From: Paludibacteraceae bacterium
Lineage (GTDB): Bacteria; Bacteroidota; Bacteroidia; Bacteroidales; Paludibacteraceae
Assembly: GCA_947471245.1 (NCBI GenBank)
Contig: CANIXM010000077.1
Span: 1-7,680 of the forward strand
Direction: 5' to 3'
Length of the DNA: 7,680 nt
In this document: one piece after another, positions 1-5,905 of the stretch
Layout of the letters: each line of letters begins with the position of its first letter
Numbering within the stretch: the first letter of the stretch is position 1
The notes under the pieces: generated by a model
What the model was told of the DNA's origin: nothing
The model's input: only the letters and a program-made list of their open reading frames with translations
Database searches by the model: none
Program-made: the position numbers and the translations under genes

Positions 1-664
1 CCCGTTCCACTTCCACAATCTTACATTTATAGTTTATGAATGGGTCGCGTTCAATCCATCCGTTAGCTAAACATATACGAACGATTTTGCCGAAATTCTT
101 GATGTACTTGGCAGTAGTATTCTGATTACATTTATGGACGCTTTTTAAATAGAATTCGTAACTTGTCACTAACTCATGATCGATTTTACGAATATCAATA
201 TCTGATACTTTGTATTTCCAGTTCAGGAAAGCTATTGTGTGTTTAAGCGATGTTTCGTATCGGGTATATGTTGCAGTTGCGAATTCACGACCAACAAGGG
301 CTTTTATTTCCTCGTTGTGCTGTTGAAAAATGCCAATAAGCATATGACTTCGTTTCTCTACTCCAAGTATCTTGTTTCGCATGTTTTCTACATTGACAAC
401 TTCATCTTCCCGGATAAGCTGCTGCTGATAATCGTAAACTTTTGCTTTTAATGTGTCAAGATAGGAATTTGTTGCTTTAGACTCAGCACTAGTGCCTTTC
501 ATACGATTGCCTTCGACTGACCATTTTTCTGAAGTGGTAAAGCGTTTTGTACTAAATTCGATACGTTCGCCGTTGACTGTAACGCGAATAAAGATGGGCA
601 AAAGTCCATCAATGTTTGTTTTTGTTCTCTTTACGAAAAAGAGAATGGAAAGTTTTGTGTTCAT
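1..664 (-). CDS. Tyrosine recombinase/integrase, N-terminal part (runs off left edge)
   Basis: The minus strand is open from ATG at 664 to the window edge (221 codons, no stop), so the C-terminal catalytic domain (R...HxxR...Y) lies outside and cannot be checked. Residues 1-90 match the arm-type DNA-binding domain of Bacteroidetes conjugative and mobilizable element integrases: a beta-rich start (LSILFFVKRTK), then GLLPIFIRVTVNGERIEFST and KRFTTSEKW, then a helical linker. Residues about 105-215 look like the SAM-like core-binding domain (helices around FQQHNEEIKALV, TATYTRYETSLKHTIAFL, TAKYIKNFGKIVRICLANGWI, then DPF). The family catalyses site-specific DNA strand exchange through a Tyr nucleophile. 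ATG 664 is chosen because it gives the expected family N-terminus and follows a good promoter. The gene starts about 250 bp from the 3' end of tRNA-Ser and reads away from it, which suggests that it is the integrase of an element occupying that tRNA. Whether the gene is full length is unknown. Confidence 0.88.
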   Translation of the reverse strand, partial: MNTKLSILFFVKRTKTNIDGLLPIFIRVTVNGERIEFSTKRFTTSEKWSVEGNRMKGTSAESKATNSYLDTLKAKVYDYQQQLIREDEVVNVENMRNKILGVEKRSHMLIGIFQQHNEEIKALVGREFATATYTRYETSLKHTIAFLNWKYKVSDIDIRKIDHELVTSYEFYLKSVHKCNQNTTAKYIKNFGKIVRICLANGWIERDPFINYKCKIVEVER

Positions 665-686
665 TGTGGTAACCTTTAAAAGTTTT

Positions 687-717
687 CAAAAATACTTACT
701 TTTAAATTCCCAATCAA
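687..717 (-). promoter_or_regulatory. Predicted sigma-ABfr promoter of the integrase gene
   Basis: Read on the minus strand, TATTTTTG (687-694) matches the Bacteroidetes -7 consensus TAnnTTTG at every fixed position. A TTG (715-717) lies 20 bp upstream as the -33 element. The -7 box is 22 bp from the integrase ATG, so the leader would be short. The -33 TTG lies inside the 15-bp inverted repeat at 712-744, so a protein bound there would be expected to block this promoter. The motif match is direct; activity is inferred. Confidence 0.6.
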
Positions 718-744
718 GATGTTCAAATCTTGAACATCTTGATT
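712..744. repeat. Perfect 15-bp inverted repeat, operator-like
   Basis: The arm AATCAAGATGTTCAA (712-726) and its exact reverse complement (730-744) are separated by only 3 nt (ATC). The unit CAAGAT/ATCTTG occurs at the outer ends and again across the centre, so smaller nested palindromes exist (715-732 and 721-735). The repeat overlaps the -33 element of the integrase promoter and is not followed by a clear T tract on either strand. A repressor or recombination-directionality-factor site fits better than a terminator. A factor-independent terminator or a recombinase arm site remain possible. Confidence 0.6.
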
Positions 745-762
745 ATAAACACTTTTAGTTTA

Positions 763-806
763 AATTCGGTGGAGGTAATGTCTCTGTTTTTCAAGTCCAC
801 CGAATT
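763..806. repeat. 11-bp inverted repeat with 22-nt spacer
   Basis: AATTCGGTGGA (763-773) is exactly mirrored by TCCACCGAATT (796-806) across a 22-nt AT-rich spacer. It lies between the integrase promoter region and the terminator following tRNA-Ser. There is no T tract, so a terminator is unlikely. Given the neighbouring integrase and tRNA, it could be a binding site near the attachment region, such as an integrase core- or arm-type site. That role is speculation. Confidence 0.4.
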
Positions 807-858
807 CAGCACCTACAGATTGATAGATATTGAATAATTTGCGAACTACAAAAAACAT

Positions 859-892
859 AAAAGCCTGTAAATCATAGATTTTACAGGCTTTT
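859..892 (-). terminator. Rho-independent terminator downstream of tRNA-Ser
   Basis: A perfect 13-bp stem pairs AAAAGCCTGTAAA (859-871) with TTTACAGGCTTTT (880-892) around an 8-nt loop. On the minus strand the stem ends in TTTT and runs on into ATGTTTTTTG, a good U tract, so it would stop transcripts from tatD and tRNA-Ser 24 bp past the tRNA 3' end. The stem is A/U-flanked on both sides and could also work on the plus strand, but no plus-strand gene precedes it. Confidence 0.8.
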
Positions 893-915
893 GTTGGTTA
901 TTGAAATTCATTTTG

Positions 916-1003
916 CGGAGAGAGAGGGATTCGAACCCCCGGTACCCTTTTGGAGTACATACGCTTTCCAAGCGTACCTCTTCAACCGCTCGAGCACCTC
1001 TCC
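916..1003 (-). tRNA. tRNA-Ser(GGA)
   Basis: The minus strand folds into a class II tRNA. The acceptor stem GGAGAGG (1003-997) pairs with TCTCTCC (923-917), with one G-U at its inner end; the discriminator is G at 916. The anticodon arm is TACGC-TTGGAAA-GCGTA (976-960) with anticodon GGA (969-967), which reads UCC/UCU serine codons. A long variable arm of about 19 nt (GTAC/GTAC-type stem with an AAAA loop) is diagnostic of Ser/Leu/Tyr tRNAs. The T arm is GGGGG-TTCGAAT-CCCTC. CCA is not encoded (G is followed by CAAAA), so it must be added enzymatically. The gene lies 29 bp downstream of tatD on the same strand but has its own -7 box. Its 3' end points at the integrase gene, which makes it the likely integration target. 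Confidence 0.95.
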
Positions 1004-1016
1004 ATGGAACGGATTG

Positions 1017-1024
1017 CAAAGGTA
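1017..1024 (-). promoter_or_regulatory. -7 box of a promoter for tRNA-Ser
   Basis: On the minus strand TACCTTTG (1017-1024) is a perfect TAnnTTTG box, identical to the one in front of tatD. It lies 13 bp upstream of the mature tRNA 5' end, which would give a leader of under about 10 nt. No TTG is present 19-21 bp upstream (the sequence there is GAAATCA, inside the end of tatD), so the -33 element is weak or absent. It suggests that the tRNA can be transcribed independently of tatD read-through. Confidence 0.5.
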
Positions 1025-1032
1025 AGAAAAAA

Positions 1033-1821
1033 TTATGATATGATTTCTGATTCGGATATTCCTTTGAAAATTTCTTTTGCATTTTCAGTCGTAATCTTAT
1101 CCACTTCTTCTACTGACATTGCATAAACTTCTGCCAGTTTTCCTGCTACTAGTGCTGTATAAGCGCTTTCGTTTCGTTTGCCACGGTGGGGGGCGGGTGT
1201 GAGGTAGGGCGAGTCGGTTTCGAGCAAGAGGTGACGGATGTCAATCTGAGATAGCACTGCCGCCAAGCCTGAGTTCTTGAACGTTACGATGCCATTGATG
1301 CCCAGTTTGAACCCTCCGAAAGCGATGATTTCCTCAGCTTCTGCCAGCGTACCTGTAAAACTGTGAAACACACCTTTCAGCCCTTTGTCTTTGAACGATG
1401 CGAGGGCTTGCATGGTTTCGGCGAATGAATCGCGCACATGGATGATGACAGGTAGTTGATAATCAAGCGCCCATTGCAGTTGGGTTTGGAAAGCTTGGAT
1501 TTGTTCGTTTAGAAAGGTTTTGTCCCAATACAGGTCAATGCCTATCTCACCAATGGCGATGTATTTTCTGCGCTCTAGTTCTGATTTTACGAGGTTCAGT
1601 TCGGTATGAAAATCTTCTTTGATGCTCGTAGGATGCACTCCGATGGCTGCTTGGCAGTAGTGAGGATGGGCAGCTTCTAGTGCCAACATGCGCGGGAGTG
1701 ATTCGCTGTCCACATTGGGCAGGATGATGTGCGTCACCCCCATCGCTTTAGCGCGAAGTATTACCTCCGCACTATCACTGTCAAATTCCTCTGAGTAAAT
1801 ATGTGAATGTGTGTCTATCAT
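1033..1821 (-). CDS. tatD: TatD-family metal-dependent DNase / hydrolase
   Basis: This 262-residue protein has the full set of TatD/YcfH amidohydrolase-fold motifs: DTHSH near the start (His5 and His7), GEIGID with metal-bridging Glu92, IIHVR (His128), FHSF (His153), and ETDSPYLTP with Asp203. These residues form the two-metal site of a TIM barrel; the family shows 3'-5' exonuclease/DNase activity and acts in the cytoplasm. The length is typical (about 255-265), no signal peptide is seen, and the ATG start at 1821 gives the canonical MIDTHSH start. A clear promoter lies 28 bp upstream. The gene is followed after 29 bp by tRNA-Ser and then by a terminator, so some transcripts may cover both. 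The exact paralogue (TatD, YcfH or YjjV type) cannot be assigned with certainty from motifs alone. G+C looks higher here than in the flanking secreted-protein genes. Confidence 0.93.
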   Translation of the reverse strand: MIDTHSHIYSEEFDSDSAEVILRAKAMGVTHIILPNVDSESLPRMLALEAAHPHYCQAAIGVHPTSIKEDFHTELNLVKSELERRKYIAIGEIGIDLYWDKTFLNEQIQAFQTQLQWALDYQLPVIIHVRDSFAETMQALASFKDKGLKGVFHSFTGTLAEAEEIIAFGGFKLGINGIVTFKNSGLAAVLSQIDIRHLLLETDSPYLTPAPHRGKRNESAYTALVAGKLAEVYAMSVEEVDKITTENAKEIFKGISESEIIS

Positions 1822-1848
1822 GGTCGGACTCGTAAGATTTAAACCCTA

Positions 1849-1878
1849 CAAAGGTACATCATTTTAGCTTCTGCCCAA
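1849..1878 (-). promoter_or_regulatory. Predicted sigma-ABfr promoter of tatD
   Basis: On the minus strand, -33 TTG (1876-1878), a 19-bp spacer and -7 TACCTTTG (1849-1856) match the Bacteroidetes promoter consensus TTG-N19-TAnnTTTG. The -7 box is 27 bp from the tatD ATG. This is the best promoter match in the window. Confidence 0.75.
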
Positions 1879-2022
1879 CCCTCTCCGAAATTATTTAACA
1901 TTAGATAATCGTCTATATATCTGTTTGTTATATGATTTTAATGTTTTCAATAAAATTAAACACCCCAAAAATTTGATACTTACATTTTAATTTTATTAAT
2001 TGCAGTGAAATAGTACTATAGG

Positions 2023-2055
2023 ATTACGAATTAATGTGATTAGCTAATGCGTAAT
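2023..2055. repeat. Imperfect inverted repeat in the leader of the beta-helix gene
   Basis: ATTACGAATTA (2023-2033) pairs with TAATGCGTAAT (2045-2055) at 10 of 11 positions around an 11-nt spacer, with a smaller ATTAG/CTAAT palindrome inside (2039-2048). It ends 35 bp before the ATG at 2091. The divergent region 1822-2090 is otherwise very AT-rich; beyond the tatD promoter I find no good TTG-N19-TAnnTTTG promoter on the plus strand. The repeat may be an operator or an mRNA leader hairpin. AT-rich sequence yields such repeats easily, so confidence is low. Confidence 0.3.
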
Positions 2056-2090
2056 TCCACTTCACATAACCACCTTCAACTTATCTTGCT

Positions 2091-4040
2091 ATGAAAAACA
2101 TCACATCCAAAGCTACCACCATGATTTTTGCCTTGATTTTAGGTGTAAATCTAAATGCAACTACCTATTACGTTAGCCCTACCGGTACAGATGGGGACGG
2201 ACTTAGCCCTGCTTCGGCTTGGACTGGAACATCAAAAATCAATTCCGCCACTATCAAACCTGGCGACAAAGTATTATTTGAGGGTGGAAAGACTTTCACT
2301 GGCAATATCTCCATAAATTCCACTGATGCTAATGACCCCAACAATCCAGTATTATTCAGTTCGTATGGAACAGGAAAAGCTACTATCTATACTGCATCAA
2401 CTACCAACCACGGATTTTATGCTTATAACACACAAGGTATCACTATTACTAATTTGATATTTCAGGGAGCTGGTAATGCCACTTTATACGACCAAAACAA
2501 TGGTATCTTTTTCTACAGTGATTTGGCTACAAAACTTTCTAAATTCACTATCAAGAATGTAGAGGTAAAAAACTTCGGTGCAATTGGAATCAACTTTATG
2601 CAATGGGGAAATACCGCAAATACTGGTGGATTCAATGTAATAGTTATGGATAGCTTGTCAGTGCATGACACTAAAGTGGCAGGCGTCACCATTTTTTGCT
2701 ACGAAAGTTCGTCACAGACCTCTTGGCAATGTAGGAATGTAAAACTCTCCAATTCAAAAGTTTACAACGTACCTGGATATGCTACAACATCACACAAAGG
2801 TGATGGCATCGTACTCTCACAAGTAGACTCAGTTCTTATTGACCATTGCGAATCATATAATAATGGTACAATGAACGCTGCATGTGGTGGACCTGGAGGT
2901 ATTTGGGTATATTCGGCAAATAACGTTACGATTCAATTCTGCGAAAGCCACCATAACTCCAGTGGCCTATCATCGGGTTGTGATGGTATAGGATATGATT
3001 TGGATGGTGGAGTGACCAATTCTACTATTCAATATTGCTACTCACATGACAATGATGGAGCTGGATACCTGTTAGGCAACTTTAACGGTTCACGACCATG
3101 GGGCTCAAATACTATCAGATATTGTGTAAGTGTCAATGATGCTCGTTCAAATAATAGTTCGGTAACACTTTTTACTTCGGATGGGACAACGTGGAATGGA
3201 CTTAAATTCTACAACAACACAATCTATTCTACTCCCTATACATCTACCACTAGTGGACTCGGTCTTCGTTCTCAAAGTGCTGCTTTTCAGATGTCAGATT
3301 ATGGGTCTTCCATGTTGAATATTGAATGCTACAATAATATTTTTCAAACCACTGGCGGTATTGCATTGATGAATATCCCCAATACATTTGTTACTGCTAC
3401 CAGTCCAAAATTCATCAGCAACCTTTATTGGACAACTGGTGGAGCTTATAAAATGAAATATGGCAATTCTACTTATACCTCGTTAAGTAGTTTCAGAGGA
3501 ACTAACAGAGAACAACTTAGTGCCGTAAATTACGGTCTAAATGCCGATCCACTTCTGACCAATGTTTCAGCAGCTGCACCAACTTTATTTCCTGCATCAA
3601 CAGAAACACTCGACGCATTCAAAATAACAGCTTCATCACCAGCCAAAGATGCGGGTATCGATATTTTTGGAAAATTCGGATATAATGTAGGTTTGAGAGA
3701 TTATTGGAACAATGCCAGCAAATCAGGCAGTGCATTCGATATTGGAGCACACGAATATACTTCACTTGTTCCAAATGAAATTATAAATGAAACTACTACA
3801 GCAAGTTTGATGGTATTCCCAAATCCAAGTAATGGCGAATTTGGTGTAATAGTTGACAATCTTAAAAATGAGAATCTAACCATTAGCATTATCGGGACAG
3901 ATGGTAAAACTGCTTTTGCAACTAATTCTTCTGAAAGTTTAATAAGGATAGGTGATGTAGGTTTAGCTGCTGGTGTTTATCTAATTCATGTTAAGGGAGA
4001 AAATATAAATGAAATGGGCAAATTAGTCATAAAACGATAA
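2091..4040 (+). CDS. Secreted right-handed parallel beta-helix protein with T9SS sorting domain
   Basis: This 649-residue protein starts with a signal peptide (basic MKNITSK, hydrophobic MIFALILGVN, probable cleavage after LNA near residue 23). The mature start TYYVSPTGTDGDG...SAW and then IKPGDKVLFEGG are typical of secreted beta-helix proteins such as polysaccharide lyase-like proteins. Residues about 115-350 carry repeated helix rungs (ITITNLIF, FTIKNVEVKN, VTIQFCESHHNS, STIQYCYSHDND, NTIRYCVSVND). Near residues 518-556 comes the SPAKDAG...DIGAHEY signature often found before the C-terminus of such proteins. Residues about 572-649 form a T9SS type A sorting domain: FPNP (576-579), LAAGVYLIHV, and a final KLVIKR. 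The sorting domain should be removed on export, leaving a surface-anchored or secreted product. Catalytic activity is not proven: fold and export are clear, substrate is not. It precedes the SGNH hydrolase gene on the same strand by 85 bp without an obvious terminator, so co-transcription is plausible. Confidence 0.85.
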   Translation: MKNITSKATTMIFALILGVNLNATTYYVSPTGTDGDGLSPASAWTGTSKINSATIKPGDKVLFEGGKTFTGNISINSTDANDPNNPVLFSSYGTGKATIYTASTTNHGFYAYNTQGITITNLIFQGAGNATLYDQNNGIFFYSDLATKLSKFTIKNVEVKNFGAIGINFMQWGNTANTGGFNVIVMDSLSVHDTKVAGVTIFCYESSSQTSWQCRNVKLSNSKVYNVPGYATTSHKGDGIVLSQVDSVLIDHCESYNNGTMNAACGGPGGIWVYSANNVTIQFCESHHNSSGLSSGCDGIGYDLDGGVTNSTIQYCYSHDNDGAGYLLGNFNGSRPWGSNTIRYCVSVNDARSNNSSVTLFTSDGTTWNGLKFYNNTIYSTPYTSTTSGLGLRSQSAAFQMSDYGSSMLNIECYNNIFQTTGGIALMNIPNTFVTATSPKFISNLYWTTGGAYKMKYGNSTYTSLSSFRGTNREQLSAVNYGLNADPLLTNVSAAAPTLFPASTETLDAFKITASSPAKDAGIDIFGKFGYNVGLRDYWNNASKSGSAFDIGAHEYTSLVPNEIINETTTASLMVFPNPSNGEFGVIVDNLKNENLTISIIGTDGKTAFATNSSESLIRIGDVGLAAGVYLIHVKGENINEMGKLVIKR

Positions 4041-4125
4041 TTATCAAAAATTTACCATTCTCGTTGGGGTAATTATTAATCAAATAATCATAGCGCATTA
4101 AGCCAAAGTCTAATAAAGAATAATC

Positions 4126-5724
4126 ATGAAACGAATTTTATTTCTAGGTACATTATCCATATTGATTGGATTCACTACTTTTTTGTTTCCTCAAAATGTG
4201 ATACAAAAATCACTTCCATCAGGCGTGCAAGCCGCCAATCCTAACATCATCTATATGGCGCAAGGTGGTTGTGTGTTTTATGACAAGTCGGGCAATACGC
4301 TTCTCACAGTAGATTCTATCGAAACTGGATGGTCGGTTACACCTGCTTTGGCAGCTTGGGTGCTCGTCAAACCTGCATCGGGCTGGTATTTTGAGTTTCC
4401 CAACTATTCAGCATCAAATGTTCCTACTTGTAATGCAGTTCAATACATGCGTCCTTTTTGGAATTCAGACACCATTTATAACGAATTAATAGCATTGTCT
4501 GGAGTTGGAAAGTCTGCCAATTTAATGTTTGTGCCAAAGAAAATATTATCTGTTACTAATTATGATTTCTCAAAAAACTTTGTACTTGGCACTGACTACT
4601 CATTGAATGGAAGAACGATTACTCAAGTGTCATCCGCTCCATCATTGACCTATTCCACCAAATCAGATACCCACCTGCTTTTCACCAATCCACAATCGTG
4701 GACTTGTGTAACATACATACCAGACAGAAAAGGATGGGGTGGAGCAAATATATTTACAAACAAGTCAGCAAAATTACCCAGAACCTACGCAAAATTGTTA
4801 GCTAAACAACATGTTGTTATTGAAGCTTTGGGTATGAGTATTACAGCCGGGTTAAATGTTAGCGGATTTATAGGCGATAAGAATGTTACTGCTACCAAAC
4901 CCTACATGCATAGTTATGTGGATTTGATGGCTGATGAATTGCGGAGATTGTACGGCGGACCTATAACGATGATAAATAGTTCATGTGGAGGAAAAACGGC
5001 AGCTTGGGTAGACCAGTATTGTACCGCAATGATAAATCCTAACAATCCAGACTTGGTATTGATAGACATGGGGATGAATGATATTTGGGGGACAACAAAC
5101 CCTCAATTCAAGGCGAGTATCCAATCGGCTATTTCTAAAATTAAAGCAGGGTGTCCTAATGCAGAATTTATTCTGATTGATAATATGTTGCCAGATGTTA
5201 CTGGCATGGGAGCACCATCAAATGGTAATACGTTGATGTATGGTTTAAGTGCTCAATTACAATCACTGGAAGCTCCAGGTATCGTTAATCTTGACATGAC
5301 TCAGATGAGTGATACGATTTATAAAAGAAAAAGTGCAAAAAGTTGTCTCACTAACTCACTCCATCCCAATGATTATTTAGCTCGTTGGTATGCACAAGGC
5401 TTGGTTGGATTGTTTTACACTTACTACACATCTATACCTTGTTGTGATGTGGAAGTGAATTCTATATCTGAAGATGGATCTGAAGTGGCAAATGTGTATC
5501 CAAATCCTGTGGTGGATGGTCACTTTATAGTGAAGTTTAATGAAAGTAATGTGATGGATGGAACTGTTTCTATTTTTGATATGAACAAACAGATAATCAC
5601 TATCAAACAAACTGAGGCAATCAAAGACTACAATATTTCTTCACTTAATCTTCCATCGGGTATTTATATGATAAAAATTACGAATGGAGATAAATCATCA
5701 ACCACGAAGATAATTGTCAAATAA
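4126..5724 (+). CDS. Secreted SGNH/GDSL-type hydrolase with T9SS sorting domain
   Basis: This 532-residue protein begins with a signal peptide (MKR, then hydrophobic LFLGTLSILIGFTTFLF to about residue 22). Residues about 25-225 form an unrecognised, probably beta-rich domain. Residues about 229-430 are an SGNH hydrolase domain: block I EALGMSITAG (Ser238 in place of GDSIT-type Ser), block II NSSCGGKTA (Gly288), block III DMGMNDIW (Asn318), and block V NSLHPND (His413). Position -3 to His413, normally the Asp of DxxH, is Asn410. Residues about 455-532 are a T9SS type A sorting domain (YPNP at 458-461, LPSGIYMIKI, ending KIIVK). SGNH enzymes hydrolyse esters, often acetyl groups on polysaccharides. 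An N-terminal beta domain before SGNH recalls carbohydrate esterase family 2 architecture, but the match is architectural only. Pairing with the upstream beta-helix protein suggests joint action on an acylated glycan (inference). Confidence 0.85.
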   Translation: MKRILFLGTLSILIGFTTFLFPQNVIQKSLPSGVQAANPNIIYMAQGGCVFYDKSGNTLLTVDSIETGWSVTPALAAWVLVKPASGWYFEFPNYSASNVPTCNAVQYMRPFWNSDTIYNELIALSGVGKSANLMFVPKKILSVTNYDFSKNFVLGTDYSLNGRTITQVSSAPSLTYSTKSDTHLLFTNPQSWTCVTYIPDRKGWGGANIFTNKSAKLPRTYAKLLAKQHVVIEALGMSITAGLNVSGFIGDKNVTATKPYMHSYVDLMADELRRLYGGPITMINSSCGGKTAAWVDQYCTAMINPNNPDLVLIDMGMNDIWGTTNPQFKASIQSAISKIKAGCPNAEFILIDNMLPDVTGMGAPSNGNTLMYGLSAQLQSLEAPGIVNLDMTQMSDTIYKRKSAKSCLTNSLHPNDYLARWYAQGLVGLFYTYYTSIPCCDVEVNSISEDGSEVANVYPNPVVDGHFIVKFNESNVMDGTVSIFDMNKQIITIKQTEAIKDYNISSLNLPSGIYMIKITNGDKSSTTKIIVK

Positions 5725-5905
5725 CAAGAATGCATTCATAAATCTTACCCTCAATCAATAAGGATAAGCCAAAAGAAGCCTCCACGTGCTTCATTTCTCC
5801 ATCCTATTCCCTGAATATTGCCAAATTCAAGGATTATAATCCTCAAAAAATGGAATATTTGGGGAATAAAGTTTTGTTTATACCGATTTTGATAGAATAG
5901 AGTGG
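5725..5905 (+). other. Intergenic region with possible remnant coding sequence
   Basis: This 181-bp gap after the SGNH gene contains no clear terminator; a weak CTTACCCT/AGGATAAG pair at 5744-5768 has a mismatch and no T tract. The frame starting at 5742 stays open to a TAG at 5898-5900 and includes an ATG at 5850. The frame of the next gene is itself open from 5870, with no usual start codon before GTG 5906. The two open stretches overlap and could together be a longer N-terminus broken by a frameshift, or simply chance openness in AT-rich DNA. No convincing TAnnTTTG box is present; the closest, AATATTTG (5854-5861), has one mismatch. Confidence 0.25.

Noticed and set aside
239..758. Plus-strand open frames at 239-451 and 492-758
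   Set aside because: They lie antisense to the integrase (and its promoter palindrome), whose minus-strand reading shows clear family motifs; their translations look random.
846..1082. Minus-strand open frame of 78 codons
   Set aside because: It runs through the tRNA-Ser gene and the terminator; the GFESLSLR stretch is simply the tRNA T arm translated.
1920..1927. TCTGTTTG as a plus-strand promoter -7 box for the beta-helix gene
   Set aside because: It lacks the conserved A, has no TTG 19-21 bp upstream, and lies over 160 bp from the start codon.
3701..3889. Minus-strand open frame inside the beta-helix gene
   Set aside because: Antisense shadow of the T9SS sorting-domain coding region.
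5377..5610. Minus-strand open frame inside the SGNH gene
   Set aside because: Antisense shadow; His/Ile/Thr-rich low-complexity translation with no motif.
5744..5768. Hairpin after the SGNH hydrolase as terminator
   Set aside because: The stem is short with a mismatch and has no following T tract.
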